From positions 1 to 10,614 of the forward strand of contig CAMTPG010000065.1 in assembly GCA_947074335.1 (NCBI GenBank): 10,614 nucleotides of DNA, written 5' to 3'. Shown here piece by piece: positions 1 to 7,897 of the stretch (within the stretch, counting starts at the first letter, position 1; the number at the start of each line of letters is the position of its first letter). This DNA is from an uncultured Parabacteroides sp. Lineage in GTDB: Bacteria; Bacteroidota; Bacteroidia; Bacteroidales; Tannerellaceae. The notes under the pieces are model-generated. The model saw nothing but the letters and a program-made list of their open reading frames with translations, did no database searches and was not told the origin of the DNA. The translations under genes and the position numbers were made by a program.

Positions 1-1111
1 ACACCTGATCGCCCAGATGCAGATCGAGACCGGCAATGATATCGGCATTGTGCAATGAAGCACGTTTTACGGTAGTTCCGGCCAGTAATACAGGCTCCAG
101 ATTCGCCACAGGCGTAACTGTGCCCGTGCGACCTACCTGGAAAGAAACTGAATTTAAGCGGGTTTCTACCCGTTCGGCCTGAAACTTGAAGGCAATGGCC
201 CAGCGCGGCCCTTTCGAAGTGGCACCCAGGCTGCGTTGCTGACGCAGCGAGTTCACCTTCAGCACAATACCATCGGTAGCCACCGGCAAATGCTTGCGTT
301 CGGTGTCCCAATAGGTAATATAATCATTGATATCTTCGAGCGTGCTGCATTTACGCATCACATCAGGCACTTTAAAGCCCCAGGTGCGGGCAATCTGCAT
401 ATTTTCGTAATGTGTATCGGCAGGCAGGTTTTCGCCCAGCAAATAATAAAAGTAGGCATCCAGTTTGCGGGCTGCCACAATTTGCGGATTCAGTTGTTTC
501 AGTGTGCCCGAAGCGGCATTACGCGGATTGGCAAAAAGCGGTTCTTCCTGCTCTTCGCGCTCTTTGTTGATGCGATCGAATTCGGCCCAGGGCAGTAAAA
601 TTTCGCCCCGGATTTCAAATTGATCCGGATAACCTGATCCGATCAGCTGCAATGGAATGGAACGGATGGTACGCACGTTCACTGTTACATCGTCGCCCTG
701 CGTCCCGTCACCGCGTGTTACGGCACGAATCAGTTTTCCGTTTTCGTAAATCAGAGAGATGGATGTGCCGTCGTATTTCAATTCGCCCACAATCTCGAAC
801 GGTTCGTTCAGATCGCGTGCCGTGCGTACATAAAAATCGCGCACCTCTTCGAGCGAATAGGTGTTGCCTAACGACAGCATAGGATAGATATGAGTGACCT
901 GCTTAAATTCTTTCGAAATATCGCTTCCGACCCGCTGCGTGGGCGAATCGGGATCATCATATTCAGGGTGTGCTTTTTCCAGTTCCTGCAGTTCGTGCAT
1001 TTTATCATCGAACTCTTTATCGGAAATGGTTGGCATTGAGAGTACATAATAATTGTAATTATGCTGTCTCAATTCGTCACGCAGTGCCTGAATTCTATCC
1101 TTACTATCCAT
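1..1111 (-). CDS. ligA: NAD+-dependent DNA ligase LigA, N-terminal part (cut by window edge)
   Basis: LigA seals nicks in duplex DNA during replication and repair, using NAD+ to adenylate an active-site lysine. Reading from the ATG at 1111 gives 370 residues before the window ends. Residues 1-65 or so match the Ia region that binds NAD+ (with HNYNYYV and DPDSPTQRVG). The nucleotidyltransferase domain follows, with the adenylated lysine K112 in ELKYDG, then TRGDGTQGDD (132-141), EIRGE (166-170), FANPRNAASGTL (193-204), TDGIVLKV (279-286) and WAIAFKF (304-310). The OB-fold begins near 315. The zinc finger, helix-hairpin-helix and BRCT regions should lie outside the window. All visible catalytic motifs are intact. 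The start is 11 bases after the stop of the PCMD gene, and I see no TAnnTTTG element just upstream, so it may depend on the upstream operon or on a promoter I missed. Confidence 0.97.
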   Translation of the reverse strand, partial: MDSKDRIQALRDELRQHNYNYYVLSMPTISDKEFDDKMHELQELEKAHPEYDDPDSPTQRVGSDISKEFKQVTHIYPMLSLGNTYSLEEVRDFYVRTARDLNEPFEIVGELKYDGTSISLIYENGKLIRAVTRGDGTQGDDVTVNVRTIRSIPLQLIGSGYPDQFEIRGEILLPWAEFDRINKEREEQEEPLFANPRNAASGTLKQLNPQIVAARKLDAYFYYLLGENLPADTHYENMQIARTWGFKVPDVMRKCSTLEDINDYITYWDTERKHLPVATDGIVLKVNSLRQQRSLGATSKGPRWAIAFKFQAERVETRLNSVSFQVGRTGTVTPVANLEPVLLAGTTVKRASLHNADIIAGLDLHLGDQV

Positions 1112-1122
1112 AGCTGTTATAT

Positions 1123-2097
1123 TTAATACTTCAGTTTTACATTATCTATCCACATTGTATTGCCCGGCGAACCGATATAAGCACCGCCGTGACTGGATGT
1201 AAACTGCAAAACCATGTGTGTAGGCGCTTCACCTTCGTCGGCCCAGCCAACTTCCTGAATCGGTACATTTTTACCCTGACTATTTATGCCATATCGTTCT
1301 TCTACCTGAATACGCATATAATCTTTATAGTCGGGATGATTCGTAATATCACCATACAGAATCGGATATTCAGCTCCGTTCACCCAGCCGTTTGTACTGT
1401 CTGTGTAGCGCTGTACGATTGTTCCCACACGTTTTGCAAAGAGATTTCCGTTCTCATCTTCCCAACGCTTTTGCAGCAATAAAATCGTTGCAATCGAATC
1501 CTGACCGGCAATTGTCGTTTTTTTACCAAATCCGGTACTGCGAATGCGATTTTTCTGAGGAGCCAGCTTTAATTTATAATCATAAATCAGAGCTTCGGGC
1601 TTTTCAGAGAAAGGTATCCCACTATTTAACATTCCCTGTGGATTTTTTGTTCCTTTAATCGGCTCTAATACGGATCCTAAAAATACAGATCCGGCTGCAA
1701 CCACTTCTATATCCAGCAATCCCAATACTTTAACACTTTCCATGCGTGTTTCGAGACGGGCACACCAGCCATCATCACGGCGCTCCGGAAAAACAGATGT
1801 ATTTGTTTTTGTTACGCCGGTTACTTTGGCCATCACATTTGAATTTGCCCAGGGCGAACCACCCTGATTAATATAAGCATCGCTGCCTTTGATGGTATCG
1901 ACGGGACCGATTTCGAATAACTGTTTTGTATTTCCGCCAATCACACTCGATTCTTTAATTTCGCGTACTACCCATTGATTCATATCACCAAACGGGAAAG
2001 TAACGATTTCACCTTTTGCATGCGTCTGGGCATAACAGTTTTGGCCGGCAAAAGCTACCATAAGAGCCATGCCGCTTAGTTTAAAATACTTGTTCAT
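1123..2097 (-). CDS. Secreted PCMD-domain protein (putative carbohydrate metabolism domain)
   Basis: A 324-residue exported protein of unknown function. Residues 1-23 form a Sec signal peptide: positively charged start (MNKYFK), hydrophobic core (GMALMVAFAG), and likely signal peptidase I cleavage after CYA. C21 is not in a convincing lipobox. The rest resembles the PCMD family (Pfam PF13201), beta-sandwich proteins found in Bacteroidetes envelopes. Recognisable elements are the GGSPWANSN segment (79-87), ARLETR (113-118), AAGSVFLG (134-141), GIPFSEKPEAL (160-170), and the C-terminal block PTHMVLQFTSSHGGAYIGSPG ending in WIDNVKLKY. An in-frame ATG at 2121 would overlap the sulfotransferase gene and place eight residues before the signal peptide, so I chose 2097. 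It begins 5 bases after the sulfotransferase stop, so translation is probably coupled. PCMD is named for a link to carbohydrate loci; here the link is to sulfonation, and its ligand is unknown. Confidence 0.85.
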   Translation of the reverse strand: MNKYFKLSGMALMVAFAGQNCYAQTHAKGEIVTFPFGDMNQWVVREIKESSVIGGNTKQLFEIGPVDTIKGSDAYINQGGSPWANSNVMAKVTGVTKTNTSVFPERRDDGWCARLETRMESVKVLGLLDIEVVAAGSVFLGSVLEPIKGTKNPQGMLNSGIPFSEKPEALIYDYKLKLAPQKNRIRSTGFGKKTTIAGQDSIATILLLQKRWEDENGNLFAKRVGTIVQRYTDSTNGWVNGAEYPILYGDITNHPDYKDYMRIQVEERYGINSQGKNVPIQEVGWADEGEAPTHMVLQFTSSHGGAYIGSPGNTMWIDNVKLKY

Positions 2098-2102
2098 TTT
2101 TC

Positions 2103-3206
2103 TTACAATTGATAATCCCACTCTTTCAGCGCCATGCCCCAGTTATCTTCTACGATTTTAATTGTTTTATCATCGTATTTATACTGATTCTTCTTATAAC
2201 CTTTCTTTTTACTCAGGTAATTTTCGATATCGCCTTTCGACGCTTCAAAATTAGGAATGTTCAGTTGTTTATAAATATCTTCTGTTAAAGCAAAGGCATC
2301 TTGTTCAAAATCTTCGAATTTAATTTCATACAGATTACCTTCGGGAATGAGATGTTTTTCATCTTCGAATTTATAGAACAGACGACGATAGACTTCGATG
2401 AAGTTTTTCTCTAATTCTTCGTTTGTAATATTCTGCAAACGAAGCGGCTGAATTGTATTGGTAAAGAAACTGCGTGTACTTTCGTAAACTGTATACGGAT
2501 TGCGTTTCAGATAAACAAATTTGGCATTGGGAAACATTTCCACCAATGTTTTTACACGACCGGTATGCGGCGGATTCTTACTGAGGAATTGCGTTCCGTT
2601 TGTATTCCAGAGTGAAATCTTGATTAATTTCAGGAAGGTATCTTTGAATACCTGACGCTCAGCTTCGGGTATTGTATCAAATAACAGGTATTTATCGCAA
2701 TACTCCAGCATCTGTTGCGGGAAAAACCAGAAGTTATAATAGGTATAAGGCATCATATTAGCCAGCGCAAATTCCTCTTCCTGTGGCAGATCGACTTTCA
2801 GTTCCATATTATCTGTCGGACGCTTATCGGGCATCAGAAACGACATATTTTTCTTAAAGAAAGACTGTCCGAAAAGCATCAGATTCGGAAAAACGGTCTG
2901 ATAAGTTGTATTATAACCAAAATGCTTATCGCACGAAAATACATTGTGCATAAAGGTTGTTCCACTGCGCCAATGACCCAGAATAAAAACAGGATCCATT
3001 TCGAGCGGCTGTTTAGCCAGTTTTTTGTAACGGCTGTCCTCGAACGGCTGCATCAGGCTCAACAGGCGGCAAACTGATTTAGTCAGATAATATTTATTCC
3101 GAAAACCTTTATCAATGGTCTTACCAGCGGTAACGGCCTTAAATGTTTCCCAATCGGCACCTACCAATGTATTAATAGGCAATTTATCAAATTGCAGTAA
3201 ACCCAT
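2103..3206 (-). CDS. PAPS-dependent sulfotransferase (Sulfotransfer_3 type)
   Basis: A 367-residue cytoplasmic enzyme predicted to move a sulfuryl group from PAPS to an acceptor. The 5'-phosphosulfate-binding loop is at 74-85 (FILGHWRSGTTF), matching the cytosolic sulfotransferase PKSGTTW loop. The 3'-phosphate-binding motif is at 232-243 (YLKRNPYTVYES), with R235 and S243 eight residues apart, the same spacing as Arg130 and Ser138 in human SULT1A1. FLSKNPPHTGRV (207-218) is also typical of Sulfotransfer_3 proteins. There is no signal peptide or membrane segment. The ATG is 3 bases after the cysN stop, so it is tightly coupled to the PAPS-making genes. A homologous protein in a similar locus, BT_0416 of B. 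thetaiotaomicron, was reported to sulfonate cholesterol and steroids (recalled). Whether this protein shares that specificity is inference; a polar lipid, glycan or other sterol are alternatives. Confidence 0.9.
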   Translation of the reverse strand: MGLLQFDKLPINTLVGADWETFKAVTAGKTIDKGFRNKYYLTKSVCRLLSLMQPFEDSRYKKLAKQPLEMDPVFILGHWRSGTTFMHNVFSCDKHFGYNTTYQTVFPNLMLFGQSFFKKNMSFLMPDKRPTDNMELKVDLPQEEEFALANMMPYTYYNFWFFPQQMLEYCDKYLLFDTIPEAERQVFKDTFLKLIKISLWNTNGTQFLSKNPPHTGRVKTLVEMFPNAKFVYLKRNPYTVYESTRSFFTNTIQPLRLQNITNEELEKNFIEVYRRLFYKFEDEKHLIPEGNLYEIKFEDFEQDAFALTEDIYKQLNIPNFEASKGDIENYLSKKKGYKKNQYKYDDKTIKIVEDNWGMALKEWDYQL

Positions 3207-3209
3207 AAT

Positions 3210-4673
3210 TTAGTTGTTATCTGTTATACATTTTACAGGAATGCCCTGTGTTTTTAACGCATCACATACTTTACGTATCGCGTCGTAGTGTGTTTTATCA
3301 ATGCCCAGTTCAGGCAGATTTAAAACAGCCCAGGCCTCTTCTGTAGCCATCTCACGCACATCAGCTTTATCGATAATCATACCTACGGCCGATGTATTGT
3401 TGGTGATCGGATCAATCAGAATAAAAGCGCCTGTTTCTTTATTTTTTGTATACGGATCGAAGAATAATTCTTTTCCGGTTGTGATCAATACATTGGCAAT
3501 CTCATTCAGTTTCATCGGAACGGTTGCTTCGGTAAGCAGACCGTTTTCGAGCGTAAGATGCTCCATTGTATTTACATTCACTTTATAGCGAATTGAATCT
3601 ATGCGTGCACGCGTCTGATTAGTAGTCTGCTTGATAAAGAATTGTTTGGATAAATCCATCGGCTCTTCATCCATCCAGACCAGCATGGTTTCGAAATTGC
3701 GGTCTACAACGGGCAGATTATCGGCATGCACCAGCATCTCGCCGCGCGAAACATCAATCTCATCTTCGAGTGTGATCGTGATACTTTGCGGAGGGAAAGC
3801 ATAATCCAGATCACCATCGTAAGTAACAATACTCTTTACACGCGATGTTTTTCCGGAAGGCAAAGCCATCACGGTATCGCCTTTACGCACTACGCCACTG
3901 GCCACTTTTCCGCAAAATCCGCGAAAATCCAGATTCGGACGCAGCACATATTGTACAGGGAAGCGGAAATCGCTAAAGTTACGATCCTGATCGATTGGCA
4001 CAGTTTCCAGAAATTCGAGCAACGACTGTCCCGTATACCAGGGTGTGCGTTCACTCTTGTCTACCACATTATCGCCATCGAGTGCCGAAAGCGGGATATA
4101 AGTGATATCCTGAATATTGAGCGGTGCTACAAAGGTTTTATATTCGTCTACAATTTTATCGAAAACAGCCTGATCAAAATCTACCAGGTCCATTTTATTA
4201 ACAGCCAGCACAACATGCTTAATTCCGAGTAACGAAACCAGATAAGTATGACGACGTGTCTGTGTAATCACACCGGTACGCGCATCTACCAGAATAATGG
4301 CCAGATTGGCAGTAGAACCGCCGGTAATCATATTGCGGGTATATTGCTCGTGTCCCGGAGTATCGGCAATGATAAATTTACGATTATTGGTACTGAAATA
4401 GCGGTAAGCCACATCAATGGTAATGCCCTGTTCGCGTTCGGCTTTCAAACCATCGAGCAACAGTGCATAATCAATGTTATCGCCGGCATTCCCCATGCGT
4501 TTACTATCGCGTTCGAGCGCATCCAGCTGATCTTCGTAGATCTTTTTGCTATCATACAATAAACGACCGATCAACGTTGATTTTCCATCATCCACAGAAC
4601 CTGCAGTAAGAAAGCGAAGTAAATCTTTCTTTTCGTCTTTATCTAAAAACTCTTTTATATTCAGTGTTGTCAT
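3210..4673 (-). CDS. cysN: Sulfate adenylyltransferase large subunit, GTPase CysN
   Basis: CysN is the regulatory GTPase of heterodimeric ATP sulfurylase. GTP hydrolysis by CysN drives the unfavourable formation of APS from ATP and sulfate on CysD. The 487 residues carry a complete translation-factor-like G domain: P-loop GSVDDGKST (25-33), the switch region around EREQGITIDVAYRYF, DTPGH (104-108) and NKMD (159-162), then the EF-Tu-like beta-barrel domains (FPVQYVLRPNLDFRGFCGK onward). The length fits a stand-alone CysN; there is no fused CysC kinase domain, which agrees with the separate cysC nearby. The start is 10 bases after the cysD stop, and the stop is 3 bases before the sulfotransferase start, placing it in the middle of the operon. 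No key residue appears to be missing. Confidence 0.97.
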   Translation of the reverse strand: MTTLNIKEFLDKDEKKDLLRFLTAGSVDDGKSTLIGRLLYDSKKIYEDQLDALERDSKRMGNAGDNIDYALLLDGLKAEREQGITIDVAYRYFSTNNRKFIIADTPGHEQYTRNMITGGSTANLAIILVDARTGVITQTRRHTYLVSLLGIKHVVLAVNKMDLVDFDQAVFDKIVDEYKTFVAPLNIQDITYIPLSALDGDNVVDKSERTPWYTGQSLLEFLETVPIDQDRNFSDFRFPVQYVLRPNLDFRGFCGKVASGVVRKGDTVMALPSGKTSRVKSIVTYDGDLDYAFPPQSITITLEDEIDVSRGEMLVHADNLPVVDRNFETMLVWMDEEPMDLSKQFFIKQTTNQTRARIDSIRYKVNVNTMEHLTLENGLLTEATVPMKLNEIANVLITTGKELFFDPYTKNKETGAFILIDPITNNTSAVGMIIDKADVREMATEEAWAVLNLPELGIDKTHYDAIRKVCDALKTQGIPVKCITDNN

Positions 4674-4683
4674 AATGATTCAA

Positions 4684-5592
4684 TTAAAAATAACCTTCGC
4701 GTTTCTTTTGCTCCATACTTGCATCCTGATCAAAATCGATTACACGTGTGGTACGTTCGCTTTTTGTTGTTGTCATCATCTCTTCCACAATCGCTTCGAT
4801 TGTATCGGCATCGCTGTCTACAGCTCCTGTGAGCGGCCAACAACCCAGTGTGCGGAAACGAACCATGCGCATTTTGATCTGTTCGCGCAGATTGTCGGGC
4901 AGACGTTCATCATCCGCCATGATCAGATTACCATCCATTTCTACGATCGGACGTTCTTTGGCATAATATAACGGAACGATCGGAATATTTTCCAGTCGGA
5001 TGTATTGCCAGATATCCAGCTCAGTCCAGTTTGACAACGGGAATACACGGATGCTTTCGCCTTTGTGTACACGGGCATTATAGATATCCCACAATTCGGG
5101 ACGCTGATTTTTCGGATCCCACTGATGGAATTTGTCGCGGAACGAATAGATACGCTCTTTGGCACGACTCTTTTCTTCATCGCGACGGGCACCACCGAAT
5201 GCGGCATCAAATTTATATTTATCGAGTGCCTGAAGCAAAGCTTTTGTCTTCATCAGATCAGTATGCACTTTACTGCCGTGCGTAAACGGCCCCACACCGG
5301 CTTCGAAGGCTTCGGTATTGGATTCGACGATCAGATTCCAGCCATATTTCTTGGCATAGGCATCGCGAAACTCCACCATTTCTTTGAATTTCCATTTCGA
5401 ATCGATATGCATCAAAGGGAAAGGTACTTTACCCGGATAAAAGGCCTTTTCGGCCAGGCGAACCATTACCGAAGAGTCTTTTCCGATCGAATATAACATC
5501 ACCGGATTTTCAAATTCGGCTGCCACTTCACGGATGATATGGATGGATTCGGCCTCCAGTTCACGCAAATGGCTTAATTTATAATCAGACAT
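4684..5592 (-). CDS. cysD: Sulfate adenylyltransferase small subunit CysD
   Basis: CysD is the catalytic subunit of ATP sulfurylase, forming APS and pyrophosphate from ATP and sulfate, with energy supplied by CysN. The 302 residues match the usual length of about 300. The PP-loop of the adenine nucleotide alpha hydrolase fold is SIGKDS (35-40), the CysD form of SGGKDS. GGARRDEEKSRAKE (133-146) and RVFPLSNWTELDIWQYI are further family signatures, and the C-terminus ends with the typical QKKREGYF. A PAPS reductase (CysH) has the same fold, but the GGARRDEEKSRAKE block and the adjacent CysN make CysD the clear choice. It starts 13 bases after the cysC stop with only an A-rich leader, as is common in Bacteroidetes. 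Confidence 0.97.
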   Translation of the reverse strand: MSDYKLSHLRELEAESIHIIREVAAEFENPVMLYSIGKDSSVMVRLAEKAFYPGKVPFPLMHIDSKWKFKEMVEFRDAYAKKYGWNLIVESNTEAFEAGVGPFTHGSKVHTDLMKTKALLQALDKYKFDAAFGGARRDEEKSRAKERIYSFRDKFHQWDPKNQRPELWDIYNARVHKGESIRVFPLSNWTELDIWQYIRLENIPIVPLYYAKERPIVEMDGNLIMADDERLPDNLREQIKMRMVRFRTLGCWPLTGAVDSDADTIEAIVEEMMTTTKSERTTRVIDFDQDASMEQKKREGYF

Positions 5593-5605
5593 ATTATTGG
5601 GTTAT

Positions 5606-6226
5606 TTATTTATTATCATTATTAACTGATACCAGTGGCAGAATCAATTCCAACAACCGGTTCACGGATTCTTCCACGCTTAATACAGCTGTATCCAGTA
5701 CCAGCGCAGGATGTTCGGGCGCTTCGAAAGGAGCAGAAACACCTGTAAAATCTTTGATTTCGCCGCGACGGGCTTTGGCATATAATCCTTTTACATCCCG
5801 GCGTTCGCATTCTTCGATGGATGTGCTGACAAAGATTTCGAGGAAATTCTCTTTACCGATAATGCCGGCAGCCATTTCGCGAATGTCATTGTTCGGACTG
5901 ATAAAGGCTGCAATAGTAATAATGCCGGTATCAATAAATAATTTACTGATCTCGGCAATACGACGGATATTTTCGATGCGGTCTGCTTCCGAAAAACTCA
6001 GATTATTATTAATCCCGCTGCGGATATTATCCCCGTCGAGAATACGGCATAATAACCCGCGTTGATGTAGTTCTCGTTCTAACGCAATGGCGACGGTACT
6101 TTTACCCGAGCCGCTTAATCCGGTAAACCAGATCATCACACTGCGTTGTTTCAATAAATCTTCTTTATCTTCCCGTTTCAACATGCTGTCGAAAATAGGA
6201 TAGATATTATCTTGTTTCTCTTTCAT
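5606..6226 (-). CDS. cysC: Adenylyl-sulfate (APS) kinase CysC
   Basis: CysC phosphorylates the 3'-hydroxyl of APS using ATP to make PAPS, the sulfuryl donor for the downstream sulfotransferase. From the ATG at 6226 it is 206 residues. The Walker A loop is GLSGSGKST (36-44), followed by LDGDNIRSGINNNLSFSEADR (APS-binding region), NIRRIAE, FISP (108-111), KGLYAKARRGEIKDFTG and APFEAPEHPALVLDT. An upstream GTG at 6232 would add two residues (MRM start); I prefer the ATG because it follows the purine-rich AAGTGAGA and lies 10 bases after the transporter stop. The residues after FISP are NND, where many APS kinases have Y/F-R followed by an acidic or basic stretch; this may be a Bacteroidetes variant. 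Its position before cysDN fits a PAPS operon. Confidence 0.95.
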   Translation of the reverse strand: MKEKQDNIYPIFDSMLKREDKEDLLKQRSVMIWFTGLSGSGKSTVAIALERELHQRGLLCRILDGDNIRSGINNNLSFSEADRIENIRRIAEISKLFIDTGIITIAAFISPNNDIREMAAGIIGKENFLEIFVSTSIEECERRDVKGLYAKARRGEIKDFTGVSAPFEAPEHPALVLDTAVLSVEESVNRLLELILPLVSVNNDNK

Positions 6227-6236
6227 TCTCACTTAA

Positions 6237-7784
6237 TCAAAAGCCCCAAATCAGGGGAATAACAAATACCGAAATTAAAAAAGCAATTACATTCAGCGGC
6301 AGTCCCACCTTTACGAAATCGGTAAATTTATAACTGCCGATACCCTGAACAATCAGATTCGTCTGATATCCGATCGGTGAACTGAAACTGGCAGAAGCTG
6401 CCATACAGATCACCACGAAAAAAGGCGTCGGATCTACCTCTAATTGTGTAGCCACAGCCAGTGCGATCGGAAAACTTAACGCCGCCGCCGCATTGTTTGT
6501 AATCAATTCTGTAAATACATTGGTAATAATAAAAATTATTGCCAGCAATGCATACGGACCGATATCGCGCGATAACCCGATTATATACTGGGCGATCAAC
6601 GCGGCAAAGCCCGAATTCTCCATAGCTTTACTGATGGCAAATGCGCAGGCAATTGTGATCAGAATATCCCAGGAGATATATTTTGTATATTTTTTAGGCG
6701 GGAATATTTTTGTCCACGCCATAATTATTGTCGTAATACAAACGAAAAAGAACATATCCAGATGAATATTGGGAAATGTCTTTTTCATTAACGGCAGCTC
6801 TCCCACCGTGGCTCCTACAATCATAAACACCAGCAGACCCAGTGCAAACCAGCGTTTCGATCGCGAAACAGGCTCTTCACTTTCTGATCCGTTCGATAAC
6901 AACAGGAAGACACTCGATTCGCCCCAGGTAGGAACAAACGAATCGTCGGCCCATAATATCAACGTATCGCCTTCGTGCAAAACCACTTTGTCCAGATCGC
7001 GGGTGTATTGAAGACCTCCGCTTTTCACCTCTTTTACAATTGCTCCGTAATGGCGGGTGAAATTAAAATCGCCAAGTGTTTTATTGATACCCGGAAAACG
7101 CGAACCCAGTACAGCTTCCACACGCTGCAGATTGCCAGGCCCGGCATCTTCGTCCATATATTTATCTTCGCGCAGACTCGGAAGCAACTTACCCGAAAAA
7201 AGGAAAAGATAGATCATACCGGCAATGGCGATGAATATACCCACTTTTCCCAGTTCGAACATGGTAAAACCTTTGTATCCGGCTTCCAGAATCATACCAT
7301 GCACAACCAGATTGGTTGATGTACCAATCAAAGTACACATACCGCCTAATATGGTTACATACGAAAGCGGTATCAGAAATTTTGTGGCAGGCAGCTTAAC
7401 CTGCTTGGCCCAGCGCTGAATAATCGGTGCAAAAATTACCACAACGGGCGTATTATTCAAAAAAGCAGAGATAAACGAAATGGGAGGCAACATACGTAGC
7501 TGGGCTTTAAACACGGTAGTTTTCCCTTCGGGCAACAGGCGTTTTATCAGTTTTCCGAGTGCTCCGCTCTGACGAATACCTTCGCTGACCAAAAAGAGCA
7601 TACCCACGGTAATCATACCCCGGTTACTAAAGCCTTCCAACATTTCTTTGGGAGTCAGAATCCCAATGCAGAGGAATACAACCACTACACTGAGTAACAC
7701 CATACCCGGCCTCATTCTGTCCCATATCAAAGCAGCAACCATTCCGGCCAGTGTTACCAAAACGATAATTATTTCAAAACTCAT
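6237..7784 (-). CDS. SLC13/DASS-family anion transporter with one RCK_C domain, probable sulfate importer
   Basis: A 515-residue inner-membrane transporter with a hydrophobic N-terminal half (about 1-200), a soluble insert, and a hydrophobic C-terminal half (about 312-515). The two pseudo-symmetric anion/Na+ binding motifs of the SLC13/DASS family are visible: FLNNTPVVVIFAP with GTSTNLVVHG in the first half, and TELITNNAAAALSFP with SSPIGYQTNLIVQG in the second. Residues about 222-298 look like one RCK_C (TrkA_C) domain, as in many SLC13 sulfate permeases that respond to small ligands; two copies are common elsewhere. Sulfate as substrate is inferred from its place at the head of the APS/PAPS operon. 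A longer reading frame from 7838 adds a non-membrane stretch (MPVCNCF) but would contain the promoter, so I chose the ATG at 7784. Confidence 0.9.
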   Translation of the reverse strand: MSFEIIIVLVTLAGMVAALIWDRMRPGMVLLSVVVVFLCIGILTPKEMLEGFSNRGMITVGMLFLVSEGIRQSGALGKLIKRLLPEGKTTVFKAQLRMLPPISFISAFLNNTPVVVIFAPIIQRWAKQVKLPATKFLIPLSYVTILGGMCTLIGTSTNLVVHGMILEAGYKGFTMFELGKVGIFIAIAGMIYLFLFSGKLLPSLREDKYMDEDAGPGNLQRVEAVLGSRFPGINKTLGDFNFTRHYGAIVKEVKSGGLQYTRDLDKVVLHEGDTLILWADDSFVPTWGESSVFLLLSNGSESEEPVSRSKRWFALGLLVFMIVGATVGELPLMKKTFPNIHLDMFFFVCITTIIMAWTKIFPPKKYTKYISWDILITIACAFAISKAMENSGFAALIAQYIIGLSRDIGPYALLAIIFIITNVFTELITNNAAAALSFPIALAVATQLEVDPTPFFVVICMAASASFSSPIGYQTNLIVQGIGSYKFTDFVKVGLPLNVIAFLISVFVIPLIWGF

Positions 7785-7897
7785 GTTCCCAAACTGTATA
7801 TTGAGGCACAAAGTTAAAAAACAATTACAAACTGGCAATTATATGTATTGATTAATCTAAATTTACTACAATAGAATCTTAATAATAGATCGCATCA
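7785..7897. other. Intergenic region between cysQ and the transporter gene
   Basis: An AT-rich 113-base gap holding the operon promoter. I see no stable GC-rich hairpin with a U-run that would end cysQ transcription here, so some read-through from cysQ into the operon is possible. An 8-base palindrome GATTAATC lies at 7850-7857, just upstream of the -33 region; it is too short to call an operator. Confidence 0.5.
7809..7839 (-). promoter_or_regulatory. Predicted Bacteroidetes-type promoter of the transporter-cysCDN-sulfotransferase operon
   Basis: On the minus strand, TAACTTTG (7816-7809) matches the Bacteroidetes -7 consensus TAnnTTTG exactly. ATTG (7839-7836), 19 bases upstream, matches the -33 TTTG in three of four bases. 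Transcription would start near 7803, leaving about 20 bases of leader before the ATG at 7784. This supports the shorter start of the transporter. The prediction rests on consensus match and position only. Confidence 0.65.

Noticed and set aside
236..598. Plus-strand open frame of 120 residues opposite ligA
   Set aside because: Antisense to the ligA nucleotidyltransferase domain, whose motifs are unbroken in the minus frame; no recognisable protein features.
2098..2121. N-terminal extension of the PCMD protein (MGLSIVRK)
   Set aside because: It overlaps the sulfotransferase 3' end and precedes a normal signal peptide that starts at the ATG at 2097.
3726..4232. Plus-strand open frame of 168 residues opposite cysN
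   Set aside because: It lies wholly antisense to a full-length conserved gene, resembles no known family, and has no promoter or neighbour on that strand.
5065..5496. Plus-strand open frame of 143 residues opposite cysD
   Set aside because: Mirror of the conserved cysD coding sequence; its translation is not protein-like in family terms.
4684..5592. PAPS reductase (CysH) instead of CysD
   Set aside because: The fold is shared, but the GGARRDEEKSRAKE block, the QKKREGYF end and adjacency to cysN identify CysD.
7785..7838. N-terminal extension of the transporter (MPVCNCFLTLCLN)
   Set aside because: It would overlap the predicted promoter, and the membrane protein begins naturally at MSFEIIIVLV, at 7784.
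7785..7897. Sulfur-related riboswitch (SAM type) in the operon leader
   Set aside because: The predicted leader is only about 20 bases and the gap has no conserved helices that I can recognise.
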